A stretch of 6,142 nucleotides of DNA from an uncultured Gemmatimonadota bacterium (GTDB taxonomy: Bacteria; Gemmatimonadota; Gemmatimonadetes; Gemmatimonadales; Gemmatimonadaceae): assembly GCA_946887155.1 (NCBI GenBank), contig CAMPKM010000189.1, positions 1 to 6,142 on the forward strand, in the 5' to 3' direction. Under the pieces are notes generated by a model that was not told where the DNA came from, made no database searches, and saw only the letters and a list, made by a program, of their open reading frames with translations. Shown here in pieces: positions 1 to 5,679 of the stretch (its first letter is position 1; each line of letters opens with the position of its first letter). The translations under genes and the position numbers were made by a program.

Positions 1-628
1 CCTCGCCGGGACCGGGGACGTACTGCACGGCGCCGGGCGGCACGCCGGCTTCGTTTAAGATCTCGATCAACCTGACAGCCGTGAGCGGCGTGTCTTCGGC
101 CGGTTTCAGGACGACGCTATTGCCGCACACCAGCGCCGGAAACATTTTCCAGGTCGGGATCGCCAGCGGGAAGTTGAAGGGGGTGATGATTCCGGCCACA
201 CCGATGGGACGCCGGAAGCTCATGGCCCACTTGCTGCGCAGCTCGCTCGGCACCGTGTGGCCGAAGAGGCGGCGTCCTTCGGTGGCGGCGTAGTAAGCGG
301 TGTCGATTCCCTCCTGTACGTCGCCCCGCGTCTCAGCCAAAGGCTTGCCCATCTCGCGGGTCATGAGCGTGGCGATTTCTTCCTTCCTGGCTGCGAGCAG
401 GTCGCCCGCCTTGCGCATGACGTCGCCGCGCAACGGCGCGGGCGTGGCGCGCCAGATCTCGAAACCCTTCTTCGCTGACTGGACAGCGCGATCGACGTCG
501 GCCTTCGCGGACAGTGGAAACGTCCCGACTATGTCGGTCGTGTCGGCAGGATTGACGTTGTCGAAGGTCTCGCCTGACGAGGCGTCGACCCAACTCCCCG
601 CGATGAAGTTCTTGTAGGTCGTGGGCAC
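1..628 (-). CDS. Aldehyde dehydrogenase family protein, N-terminal part (gene runs off left edge)
   Basis: NAD(P)-dependent oxidation of an aldehyde to a carboxylic acid, probably cytoplasmic; the substrate cannot be told from this part. The visible 209 residues match the N-terminal cofactor-binding half of the ALDH superfamily: an opening YKNFIAGSWVDASSGETF (residues 5-22), the TREMGKP segment (90-96), ITPFNFPL (148-155) whose Asn152 corresponds to the conserved oxyanion-hole Asn, and VVLKPAEDTPLTA (172-184) whose Lys175 corresponds to the NAD(P)-contacting Lys. The catalytic Glu and Cys lie beyond the left edge; family members are about 480-500 residues, so a bit over 40% is seen. No stop interrupts the frame. 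The start is GTG at 628, chosen because the protein then begins as the family does. The general style recalls semialdehyde dehydrogenases (aminoadipate- or ketoglutarate-semialdehyde type), but that is an impression only. It is separated by 141 bp from the upstream membrane-protein gene and may have its own promoter. Confidence 0.93.
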   Translation of the reverse strand, partial: MPTTYKNFIAGSWVDASSGETFDNVNPADTTDIVGTFPLSAKADVDRAVQSAKKGFEIWRATPAPLRGDVMRKAGDLLAARKEEIATLMTREMGKPLAETRGDVQEGIDTAYYAATEGRRLFGHTVPSELRSKWAMSFRRPIGVAGIITPFNFPLAIPTWKMFPALVCGNSVVLKPAEDTPLTAVRLIEILNEAGVPPGAVQYVPGPGE

Positions 629-663
629 GCTGAATCCGGTTCAAAGTCTGAAGCAGAGGGCCA

Positions 664-686
664 GGTCCGAGGTACACGGTCCGAGG
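664..686. repeat. Direct repeat GGTCCGAGG x2, 5-bp spacer
   Basis: GGTCCGAGG occurs at 664-672 and again at 678-686, separated by TACAC, so the two copies start 14 bp apart. They lie inside the loop formed by the AGGGCC/GGCCCT arms at 657-690, about 36-58 bp upstream of the aldehyde dehydrogenase start on the minus strand. This could be a pair of regulator half-sites or the residue of a small duplication; the sequence alone does not decide. Confidence 0.6.
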
Positions 687-695
687 CCCTGGACT

Positions 696-713
696 GAGTC
701 CAAGTCTAAGTCA
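696..713. repeat. Degenerate hexamer tandem repeat (three units)
   Basis: GAGTCC, AAGTCT and AAGTCA follow one another without spacing, sharing the core AGTC at a 6-bp period. A related AAAGTCTGAAG lies at 645-655. The stretch abuts and partly overlaps the palindrome at 691-701. Replication slippage is the simplest origin. Confidence 0.5.
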
Positions 714-769
714 TCACCCTCAGGCGCGGGTGACCCTGGGCTGCCGACTTTCCTGCTTCGAACTCGCGG

Positions 770-1207
770 TCAACTGCACATCCACGACGCTGGGTGCGCT
801 TCGGTGGGGATGGCGTAGCCCAGGCGCGGCAGGACTTCCTGTGCCGCGAGGACGCCTCCCCAGAGGATCAGCAGCAGTGACAGCATGTGTCCCCGCGCCG
901 ATCGATGCCGCCAGGTCCAGACGGCACTCCACATTCCCGCGGCCATCACGGCGCCCGTGGCGGCCAGGTAGCCGAACAGCGGGCCACCGCAGCGGACCTC
1001 GTAGGGCCAGAACACCATGCCGACGCCGAGGGCGGTGGCCAGCAGCAGGCGGGTCATGACGCCGAGCGTGGAGGTCGAACGCTGGACCGCGACCTGTTCC
1101 ACTTTCGCAGCCGGGCTCGCGTTAGGCTTCGCCGGCAGCAGTGCTTCGTCGGAGATCGACTCGAGCTGCTTGTCGATCTTCGCGAGTTCCTTGTCCCAGT
1201 CAGCCAT
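770..1207 (-). CDS. Small membrane protein of unknown function, three predicted TM helices
   Basis: I do not recognise this 145-residue protein. Residues 1-46 are hydrophilic, with a charged, possibly helical start (MADWDKELAKIDKQLESI). Three hydrophobic stretches follow at about 47-69, 75-99 and 106-126. The basic RHRSARGH loop (100-107) between helices 2 and 3 predicts, by the positive-inside rule, a cytoplasmic N-terminus and an extracytoplasmic C-terminal tail (127-145). There is one Cys in the first outer loop (Cys73) and one near the C-terminus (Cys144), which could pair or bind something; this is inference. The ATG at 1207 lies 30 nt after the stop of the sigma-54 regulator gene, so co-transcription is likely. 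No clear Shine-Dalgarno is visible. Reality as a gene is supported by the coherent membrane topology and by the absence of any better frame. Confidence 0.75.
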   Translation of the reverse strand: MADWDKELAKIDKQLESISDEALLPAKPNASPAAKVEQVAVQRSTSTLGVMTRLLLATALGVGMVFWPYEVRCGGPLFGYLAATGAVMAAGMWSAVWTWRHRSARGHMLSLLLILWGGVLAAQEVLPRLGYAIPTEAHPASWMCS

Positions 1208-1237
1208 GGGATTCGAGCTGGAAGACCAGAGGCGACA

Positions 1238-2602
1238 TCAACCCTCCCTCGCGAGGCCGTAGCGTTCGATCTTCTTGTACAGGTTGGACCGTGGCATGTC
1301 GAGCACGCGTGCCGTCTCACTCACGTTCCAGTCCATCTCGCGCAGCTTGTGCAGCAGGAACGCGCGTTCGGCGGCGTTCTTGAATTCCTCGTACGTCTTG
1401 CACTCGAGGAGCGAACCGAGTCCCGACGCGTCAGGCGGCCTGGGACCCGTGAGGCGGGAGACGTCGGCGGCGCCGATCCGCGGGCCAGGCGCCAGAATCA
1501 TGACGCGCTCGATGGCGTTCCGCAGCTCGCGCACGTTGCCGGGCCAGTCATACCGCTGCAGGACCTCGAGCGCGGACGTGTCCAGCGCGCGCGACACGGC
1601 ACCGTCCCGGTCGGAGAGCACATTCGCGAAGTGCTGCGCCAGGAGCGGGATGTCCTCCCGGCGATCGCGGAGTGGCGGGACATGGAGCGGGACGACATTC
1701 AGCCGGTAGAACAGGTCTTCGCGAAAGCGACCGGCGGAAATTTCCTCTTCGAGGTTCTTGTTGGTCGCCGCCAGCACCCTGACGTCGACCCGATGCGGCT
1801 TGCTGCCGCCGATCCGGGTGACTTCACCGTCCTGCAGCACGCGCAGCACCTTGGCCTGGGCGGCGAGGCTCATGTCCCCGATCTCGTCGAGGAACAGCGT
1901 CCCCTTGTCAGCCTGCTCGAACTTGCCGGCGCGGTCCGACACGGCACCGGTGAACGAACCTCGCATGTGGCCGAACAATTCGCTCTCGATCAGCTCCGAC
2001 GGAATGGCGGCGCAATTCACTTCGACGAACGTCTTGCTCGCACGCGGCGACAGCCGATGGATGGCGCGCGCCACCAGTTCCTTGCCCGTCCCGTTTTCGC
2101 CGGTGATCAGCACGCGAGCCGGCGTGACGGCAACCTTCTCGATCTGCGACGTGAGCGCGCGGATCGCATACGACCTGCCGACGATCTCGAACCGCGACTC
2201 GATCGTCTCGCGCAGGCGCTGGTTCTCCTCCTGCAGGGACAGGTGTTGCAGCGCGTTGCGCAGCAGCACGAGGATCCGGTCGGTGTCGAGCGGCTTCTCG
2301 AGGATGTCGTACGCGCCGAGCTGCGTGGCCTCGACCGCGGTCTGGATGGTCGCGTGGCCGCTGATCATCACCACGCTCGCGTTAGGGTCGATCTGGCGGA
2401 TCCGCTTGAGGCCCTCGAGGCCGTCCATCCCCGCCATCTTGACGTCGAGGAAGACGAGATGTGGCCGGAACTTCTCGAACGTGGCGATGCCGGCGGGGGC
2501 ATTCGACTCGGCGCGGACCTCGTATCCCTCGTATTCCAGCAACTGGCCGAGCGCCGCGCGAATGCCCTGCTCGTCGTCGACGACGAGGATCCGGTGGCTC
2601 AC
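1238..2602 (-). CDS. NtrC-family sigma-54-dependent response regulator (REC-AAA+-Fis HTH)
   Basis: This is a cytoplasmic bacterial enhancer-binding protein that, when phosphorylated, would use ATP hydrolysis to open sigma-54 promoters. Domains in order: receiver (about 4-118) with acidic pair Asp9/Asp10, phospho-acceptor Asp53 in FLDVKMAGMDG, Ser81 and Lys103; AAA+ domain (about 138-370) with Walker A GENGTGKE (168-175), sigma-54-contact loop GSFTGA (215-220), Walker B GTLFLDE (234-240), the RVLAATN segment (275-281) and WPGNVRELRN (353-362); and a C-terminal Fis-type HTH (about 410-450, with ETARVLDMPRSNLYKKI). The 454-residue length is normal for the family. The domain set resembles NtrC/NtrX types, but the subfamily is not certain. 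The GTG start at 2602 overlaps the stop of the preceding gene in a GTGA, so translation is probably coupled. No histidine kinase gene is in the window, so the partner and the regulon are unknown. The loop has Ser where most members have Ala; the essential Phe and Thr are kept. Confidence 0.96.
   Translation of the reverse strand: MSHRILVVDDEQGIRAALGQLLEYEGYEVRAESNAPAGIATFEKFRPHLVFLDVKMAGMDGLEGLKRIRQIDPNASVVMISGHATIQTAVEATQLGAYDILEKPLDTDRILVLLRNALQHLSLQEENQRLRETIESRFEIVGRSYAIRALTSQIEKVAVTPARVLITGENGTGKELVARAIHRLSPRASKTFVEVNCAAIPSELIESELFGHMRGSFTGAVSDRAGKFEQADKGTLFLDEIGDMSLAAQAKVLRVLQDGEVTRIGGSKPHRVDVRVLAATNKNLEEEISAGRFREDLFYRLNVVPLHVPPLRDRREDIPLLAQHFANVLSDRDGAVSRALDTSALEVLQRYDWPGNVRELRNAIERVMILAPGPRIGAADVSRLTGPRPPDASGLGSLLECKTYEEFKNAAERAFLLHKLREMDWNVSETARVLDMPRSNLYKKIERYGLAREG
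2599..2602 (-). other. GTGA stop/start overlap coupling the envelope protein to the response regulator
   Basis: Read on the minus strand, the four bases GTGA hold the GTG start of the sigma-54 regulator (2602-2600) and the TGA stop of the upstream gene (2601-2599). Such overlaps usually mean reinitiation-coupled translation. The Shine-Dalgarno in front of the GTG is poor, which fits coupling. Confidence 0.8.
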
Positions 2603-3243
2603 GGCGTCCGCTTGTAGAGCGTGATTTCCCCGCGCGCGATCCGCACGTCGCCGATGTAGTCGGGAATCGTGATGGCAATGCCGTCCGGTGACACGCCCTC
2701 CGGGCGCACGCTGGAATCCAGCCGGGCCAGGAGCCTCGGAACCGCTGCTCTCGGCAGCTGGAAGTCCCTGATCTTCACCGAAGCGACCCGGAATTCACCA
2801 AGTCCCGGACGCAGCACCGCCATCGTACCGGTAAACTCGATTCGTTCCGTGTTGCCGAGCACGCCGGCCAGCGGGCCTAACTCGTCGAGTCCGCGGATGT
2901 CATCGAGCCTGACGCGCGCCCGGACGCGGACCGTTTCATCGATCACCGCCGCTTCCACCGAGTCCAGCGACGCCGGCAGTCGGTGGCCCGTGCTTGCGAC
3001 CATCAGCGCCGCCAGTTCCGCCGCGGACATCGTGACGTAGGCCGGACCGTCCTTGCGTTGGAGCGCCGCCAGCGCCTGTTCCGCCTCTTTGGCGCCCGGG
3101 TCGGTGACCGGTTGCCAGGTGACCGTCGTGGAGTCGGTGCCGCCGGTGACCCGCGCGATCCAGCGATCGCGCGTGAGGTATGCGTACGCGCCGGCAACGA
3201 GGATCAGGAAGAGGCAGCCCAGCCGCCCGAGGCATGAAAACAC
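2599..3243 (-). CDS. Membrane-anchored extracytoplasmic protein of unknown function
   Basis: I do not recognise this 214-residue protein by name. It has a short N-terminus with one Arg and two Cys (Cys4, Cys10), a hydrophobic segment at about 8-23 (signal anchor or signal peptide; neither Cys sits in a good lipobox), and a soluble remainder. Residues about 80-210 alternate hydrophobic and charged positions in a way that suggests a beta-rich fold (for example VRVRARVRLDDI, IEFTGTMAVL and the C-terminal GDVRIARGEITLYK). That pattern recalls LmeA/DUF2993- or YceB-like lipid-binding (TULIP-type) domains, but this is a weak structural guess. The start is GTG at 3243, preceded by AGGGA at a sensible distance. 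The gene begins 43 nt after thpR and overlaps the sigma-54 regulator by four bases (GTGA), implying co-expression with that regulator. Alternative roles include an envelope sensor or an assembly factor. Confidence 0.8.
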   Translation of the reverse strand: MFSCLGRLGCLFLILVAGAYAYLTRDRWIARVTGGTDSTTVTWQPVTDPGAKEAEQALAALQRKDGPAYVTMSAAELAALMVASTGHRLPASLDSVEAAVIDETVRVRARVRLDDIRGLDELGPLAGVLGNTERIEFTGTMAVLRPGLGEFRVASVKIRDFQLPRAAVPRLLARLDSSVRPEGVSPDGIAITIPDYIGDVRIARGEITLYKRTP

Positions 3244-3286
3244 GTAATCCCTACGGTTCCAGGTGGGTATTCGATTCGCGCAGAAT

Positions 3287-3847
3287 CTAAGTGGCCTGAA
3301 GGGGGAATGAAGCGATCTCCGAATACTCGGACCCTGCTCGCGACAGTGTGCTCCGCATGAGGATTACCCTCGAAACGTCGAAGGGATACGATTCCTTGAA
3401 CGGAGCGAGGGCCCGGCTGAGGTCCTGTTTCTGTTCCGCCGATAACGGACCGGTCGCACGGCCGATCGTCAGGTGCGCTCGAAAGGGACGGTCGGGCGGG
3501 AGTCCAAGCACCGGCCGGACTTTTCGCAGGTCGTCCGCCAGTGCTCTCAATTCGCCCGCGTCGTGCAGCCCGAACCAGACGACGCGCAGCCGGCGCCAGT
3601 CGGGAAACACACCCGCCCCCTGCACCGCCACGGTAAACGCCGCATGGTGCTGTGTCACCTCGGCTGCCACGTCCGTGATCGCGGGAATCCGGTCCTCGTG
3701 GACTTCTCCGAGAAATGACAGTGTCACGTGCAGCTTCCCATCCAGCACCCAGCGGATGCCGCTGGAGCCGGCGCGAATCGTTTCGATGGTGTCCGCTATC
3801 TGACGGCGAAAGCCGTCACCCGGGTCAATCGCGAGAAAGAGCCGCAA
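3287..3847 (-). CDS. thpR: RNA 2',3'-cyclic phosphodiesterase (2H phosphoesterase, LigT/ThpR type)
   Basis: This is a cytoplasmic enzyme of the 2H family that hydrolyses RNA 2',3'-cyclic phosphates to 2'-phosphates; members can also ligate tRNA half-molecules through 2'-5' bonds in vitro. Both signature motifs are present: HVTLSFLG (His40-x-Thr42) and HLTIGR (His125-x-Thr127), and the protein opens with the family-typical RLFLAID. Its 186 residues are normal for the family. The start is TTG at 3847: an in-frame TAG lies five codons upstream (3860-3862 region), no ATG or GTG occurs in between, and starting later would remove the first beta strand. The start lies inside the preceding small gene (23-nt overlap) and no clear Shine-Dalgarno is visible, so translation is probably coupled and low. 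A 5-bp dyad, GATTC/GAATC (3273-3277 and 3283-3287), sits at the stop codon but has no T-run. Confidence 0.93.
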   Translation of the reverse strand: MRLFLAIDPGDGFRRQIADTIETIRAGSSGIRWVLDGKLHVTLSFLGEVHEDRIPAITDVAAEVTQHHAAFTVAVQGAGVFPDWRRLRVVWFGLHDAGELRALADDLRKVRPVLGLPPDRPFRAHLTIGRATGPLSAEQKQDLSRALAPFKESYPFDVSRVILMRSTLSRAGSEYSEIASFPLQAT

Positions 3848-4034
3848 GTGGGTCGAGTTCTATCGCCACGTGGCTGAAGGCTTCATCGCGGGCGATTCGC
3901 AGGGCGCGCAGTCGATCCTCGCGCTGAAACGCATCACGCTCACGGTCGGGGATCAGGATGACCAGCCGGTCCCGCGTTTCGACGCGACAGGCGATACCGG
4001 CATCACGCAGCTTCCCTTCGAGCGGGTGGATCAT
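3825..4034 (-). CDS. 69-residue small protein coupled to LarE, possibly related to the LarE C-terminal domain
   Basis: I do not know this protein as a named family. The ATG at 4034 forms an ATGA overlap with the LarE stop, and the 3' end overlaps thpR by 23 nt, which argues strongly for a real gene between two recognised genes. It is highly charged, with no TM segment or signal and one Cys (Cys16). By eye, residues 6-60 align with LarE residues 217-275 with three small gaps and about 15 identities. The best match is AFSHVAIEL (52-60) against GFSRVAIDL (267-275), plus LRDAGI (9-14) against LRSLGV (220-225) and Arg17-Val18 against Arg230-Val231. It may therefore be a free-standing copy of that domain, an inference needing a profile search. 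The frame remains open upstream to 4163, but that extension lies wholly inside the LarE gene and has an Arg-rich shadow composition, so I take the start at 4034. Confidence 0.72.
   Translation of the reverse strand: MIHPLEGKLRDAGIACRVETRDRLVILIPDRERDAFQREDRLRALRIARDEAFSHVAIELDPLAALSRD
4031..4034 (-). other. ATGA stop/start overlap between the LarE gene and the 69-residue gene
   Basis: On the minus strand ATGA holds the ATG of the small gene (4034-4032) and the TGA of the LarE gene (4033-4031). This junction decides the start of the small gene and implies that its translation depends on ribosomes finishing LarE. Confidence 0.8.
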
Positions 4035-4909
4035 GCGGCCACCACGCCTTCGAGCACGTTGAGCGATCCGGAGCGGAAACCGCGAAGATCGATTGCCACG
4101 CGCGAAAAGCCAGCGGCGCGCACGGCGCCGACCAGCTTCGCGCTCCGATCGGGCTCCATCCATTGATCGAGGATCGCGTCAGCGAGTTCAATGCGCGCGA
4201 GGTCGCCATGGTGCCTGACGCGAAGGTCTCCTTCGACACCGAGGGATCGCAGCGCGCGCTCAGCCCGTTCCACCTGGCCCAGCCGCTCGACGGTGACTTC
4301 CATGCCGTACGGGATGCGCGAGGCGAGGCACGGTGCGGCGGGCTGCGACCACGTCGGCAACCCACGCGCCCGGGAGAGTGCCCTGATCTCTGCCTTGGTG
4401 AGTCCCACGTCGGCCAAAGGTGATTCAATGCCGTGCTCGGCCGCCGCCCGGGTGCCGGGCCGGTATTCCGACACGTCATCGGCATTGGTGCCGTCGACGA
4501 CCGCCCCGAACCCGAGTTCTCTGGCCATCGGGGCCAGCGTCTCCCAGAGCACCGACTTGCAGAAATAGCAGCGGTTCACCGGATTGGCTGCATAACGAGG
4601 ATCCGAGACCTCGGCCGTGTCCACGATGCGAAGCGGAATGTCGCGCTCGTTCGCGATCGTGCGGGAGTTCTCCGACAGTTCCCGCGGCACGGACGCGCTG
4701 CGCCCCAGTACGGCGAGCGTCCGATCACGCCCGAGCGTTTCGCGCGCGATGAGGGCGAGGTAGGTGGAATCGACGCCTCCCGAATACCCGATCAGCACGG
4801 ACTGGCGCGAGCGCAACCATTCCACGAGCTGATGTTCCTTGGCCAGGGCGGCGGGGTCGATGCTGGGCTCCATGGTCGTAACGTAGCCTGCGGCATCCGT
4901 CTCCCGCAT
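4031..4909 (-). CDS. larE: LarE-like ATP-dependent sulfur transferase (PP-loop), three-cysteine type
   Basis: LarE adenylylates the carboxylates of pyridinium-3,5-biscarboxylic acid mononucleotide and inserts sulfur, a step in making the nickel-pincer cofactor of lactate racemase and related LarA enzymes. It is cytoplasmic. The 292 residues fit the family. The PP-loop ATP-pyrophosphatase motif SGGVDS is at 43-48, followed by NRCYFCK (112-118), DGTNADD (139-145), the APCLASRIPYG segment (192-202) and a C-terminal domain ending with GFSRVAIDLRGFRSGSLN (267-284). Cys114, Cys117 and Cys194 match the three-cysteine LarE class reported to hold a [4Fe-4S] cluster that supplies sulfur, rather than the sacrificial single-Cys class. 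The start at 4909 lies 2 nt after the esterase stop; Met13 (4873) is a possible alternative, since residues 1-12 look non-essential. No larA, larB or larC is in the window, so a role on another substrate cannot be excluded. Confidence 0.9.
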   Translation of the reverse strand: MRETDAAGYVTTMEPSIDPAALAKEHQLVEWLRSRQSVLIGYSGGVDSTYLALIARETLGRDRTLAVLGRSASVPRELSENSRTIANERDIPLRIVDTAEVSDPRYAANPVNRCYFCKSVLWETLAPMARELGFGAVVDGTNADDVSEYRPGTRAAAEHGIESPLADVGLTKAEIRALSRARGLPTWSQPAAPCLASRIPYGMEVTVERLGQVERAERALRSLGVEGDLRVRHHGDLARIELADAILDQWMEPDRSAKLVGAVRAAGFSRVAIDLRGFRSGSLNVLEGVVAA

Positions 4910-4911
4910 GC

Positions 4912-5679
4912 TTAACGCGTCGTGTTCGCGGTCGAGATCGCCCAGCGGAATGCCTCACGCGCGAGTTCCGCGGGCACCGTATGACCGCCAGCAAACGTTC
5001 GAAGCGTGACGAGATAACCAGCGCGCTTCAGGGCCGGCGCGATACGGCCACTCGTCGACTCATAGGGGAGGATGCGGTCGTCGCTACCGTGGGTGATAAA
5101 GATCTCCGGCTTTCCGGTTGCCCTCCCCGGCGGTACAAAGCCGGGGGAAAAGGCCACGACTCGTGAGAACAGGTCGCCGTTGATGCGGCCCAGTGCCAGC
5201 GCATACGACGCTCCGTCCGAAAACCCGCCGACGATGAGGCGCGTGGCATCCACCGCAACGCGCGAGAACACGACCTTGATGGCGCTGTCGATGAATGCGA
5301 TATCGGGTCCGTAACCACCGCGGATCGCGTCCCAGGTTGGACCGCGCGAATCGGGAATGAGCAGCGCGAACCCGATGCTGTCGGTCGAACGGAAGAGCCG
5401 GTCGCGCAGGCCGGATGCTGACCCGCCGGCGCCATGCAGGAGTACCATCAACGGAACCGGTCCAGCCTTTGCGGCCGGCGGCACGTATAACAAGGCATCG
5501 CGATCGCGCCCGATCGCGAGCACGGAAAACCCCGGGACGGGTTCCGATGACGGGAGTCGGGGCCGGGCGGTGAGACGGCCCGTCCGGGCGCTGGCATCCT
5601 GCGAGTGGCCTAACGAGCACGCCACGAACAACAGCAGCACCGCTGGACCAATCGTTCGCGAACCGCCTGAAATTTTCAT
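4912..5679 (-). CDS. Probable lipoprotein esterase, PHB-depolymerase/LpqC-like alpha/beta hydrolase
   Basis: This is an exported serine hydrolase that probably cleaves ester bonds (feruloyl, acetyl or polyester type; substrate unknown). Numbered from the ATG at 5679 (255 residues): an N-terminal signal at about 1-26 has a hydrophobic core and VAC before Cys21, a near-lipobox with Phe at -3, so lipidation is likely but not certain. A Ser/Arg/Pro-rich linker follows. The core has LLHGAGG (80-86, oxyanion side), the nucleophile elbow GFSDGAS with Ser154, acid Asp201 in HGSDDRILP, and His233 in GGHTVP. All triad members are in the expected order and the length suits the family. A GTG at 5715 could extend it by 12 residues, but the ATG gives a better signal peptide. 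It is the first gene of the packed minus-strand series and its stop is 2 nt before larE. Related hydrolases act on short-chain or plant-derived esters. Confidence 0.85.
   Translation of the reverse strand: MKISGGSRTIGPAVLLLFVACSLGHSQDASARTGRLTARPRLPSSEPVPGFSVLAIGRDRDALLYVPPAAKAGPVPLMVLLHGAGGSASGLRDRLFRSTDSIGFALLIPDSRGPTWDAIRGGYGPDIAFIDSAIKVVFSRVAVDATRLIVGGFSDGASYALALGRINGDLFSRVVAFSPGFVPPGRATGKPEIFITHGSDDRILPYESTSGRIAPALKRAGYLVTLRTFAGGHTVPAELAREAFRWAISTANTTR

Larger units (their letters stand above)
629..769. other. Structured intergenic leader upstream of the aldehyde dehydrogenase gene
   Basis: This 141-bp gap between two minus-strand genes has no credible ORF. It is rich in short repeats and dyads: AGGGCC (657-662) can pair with GGCCCT (685-690); GGACTGAGTCC (691-701) is a perfect 5+1+5 palindrome; and TCACCC (714-719) can pair with GGGTGA (728-733). 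No dyad is followed by a T-run on either strand, so I do not call an intrinsic terminator. I could not find a convincing sigma-70 or sigma-54 promoter for the dehydrogenase, although its position makes this the likely 5' leader or operator region. Confidence 0.45.

Noticed and set aside
714..736. TCACCC/GGGTGA dyad as an intrinsic terminator after the three-TM gene
   Set aside because: No T-rich tract follows in the direction of transcription.
887..2617. A 576-codon open frame on the plus strand, the longest in the window
   Set aside because: It lies antisense to the well-conserved sigma-54 regulator gene and the start of the three-TM gene, has shadow composition (rich in Arg, His, Ala, Glu, Val), and shows no family motif. 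Long antisense frames are expected in GC-rich genes.
1758..2624. 288-codon plus-strand frame opposite the regulator
   Set aside because: It is a Ser/Arg-rich antisense shadow of the REC and AAA+ coding sequence with no recognisable domain.
3273..3287. GATTC/GAATC dyad at the thpR stop as a terminator
   Set aside because: The stem is only 5 bp, there is no T-run on either strand, and the next gene begins 43 nt further on.
4035..4163. Upstream extension of the 69-residue gene to a start at 4163 (112 residues)
   Set aside because: The extra 43 residues lie entirely within larE in another frame and are Arg-rich. The ATG at 4034, overlapping the larE stop, is the natural start.
4433..4915. 160-codon plus-strand frame opposite larE
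   Set aside because: It is an antisense shadow; larE in the other strand has all family motifs.
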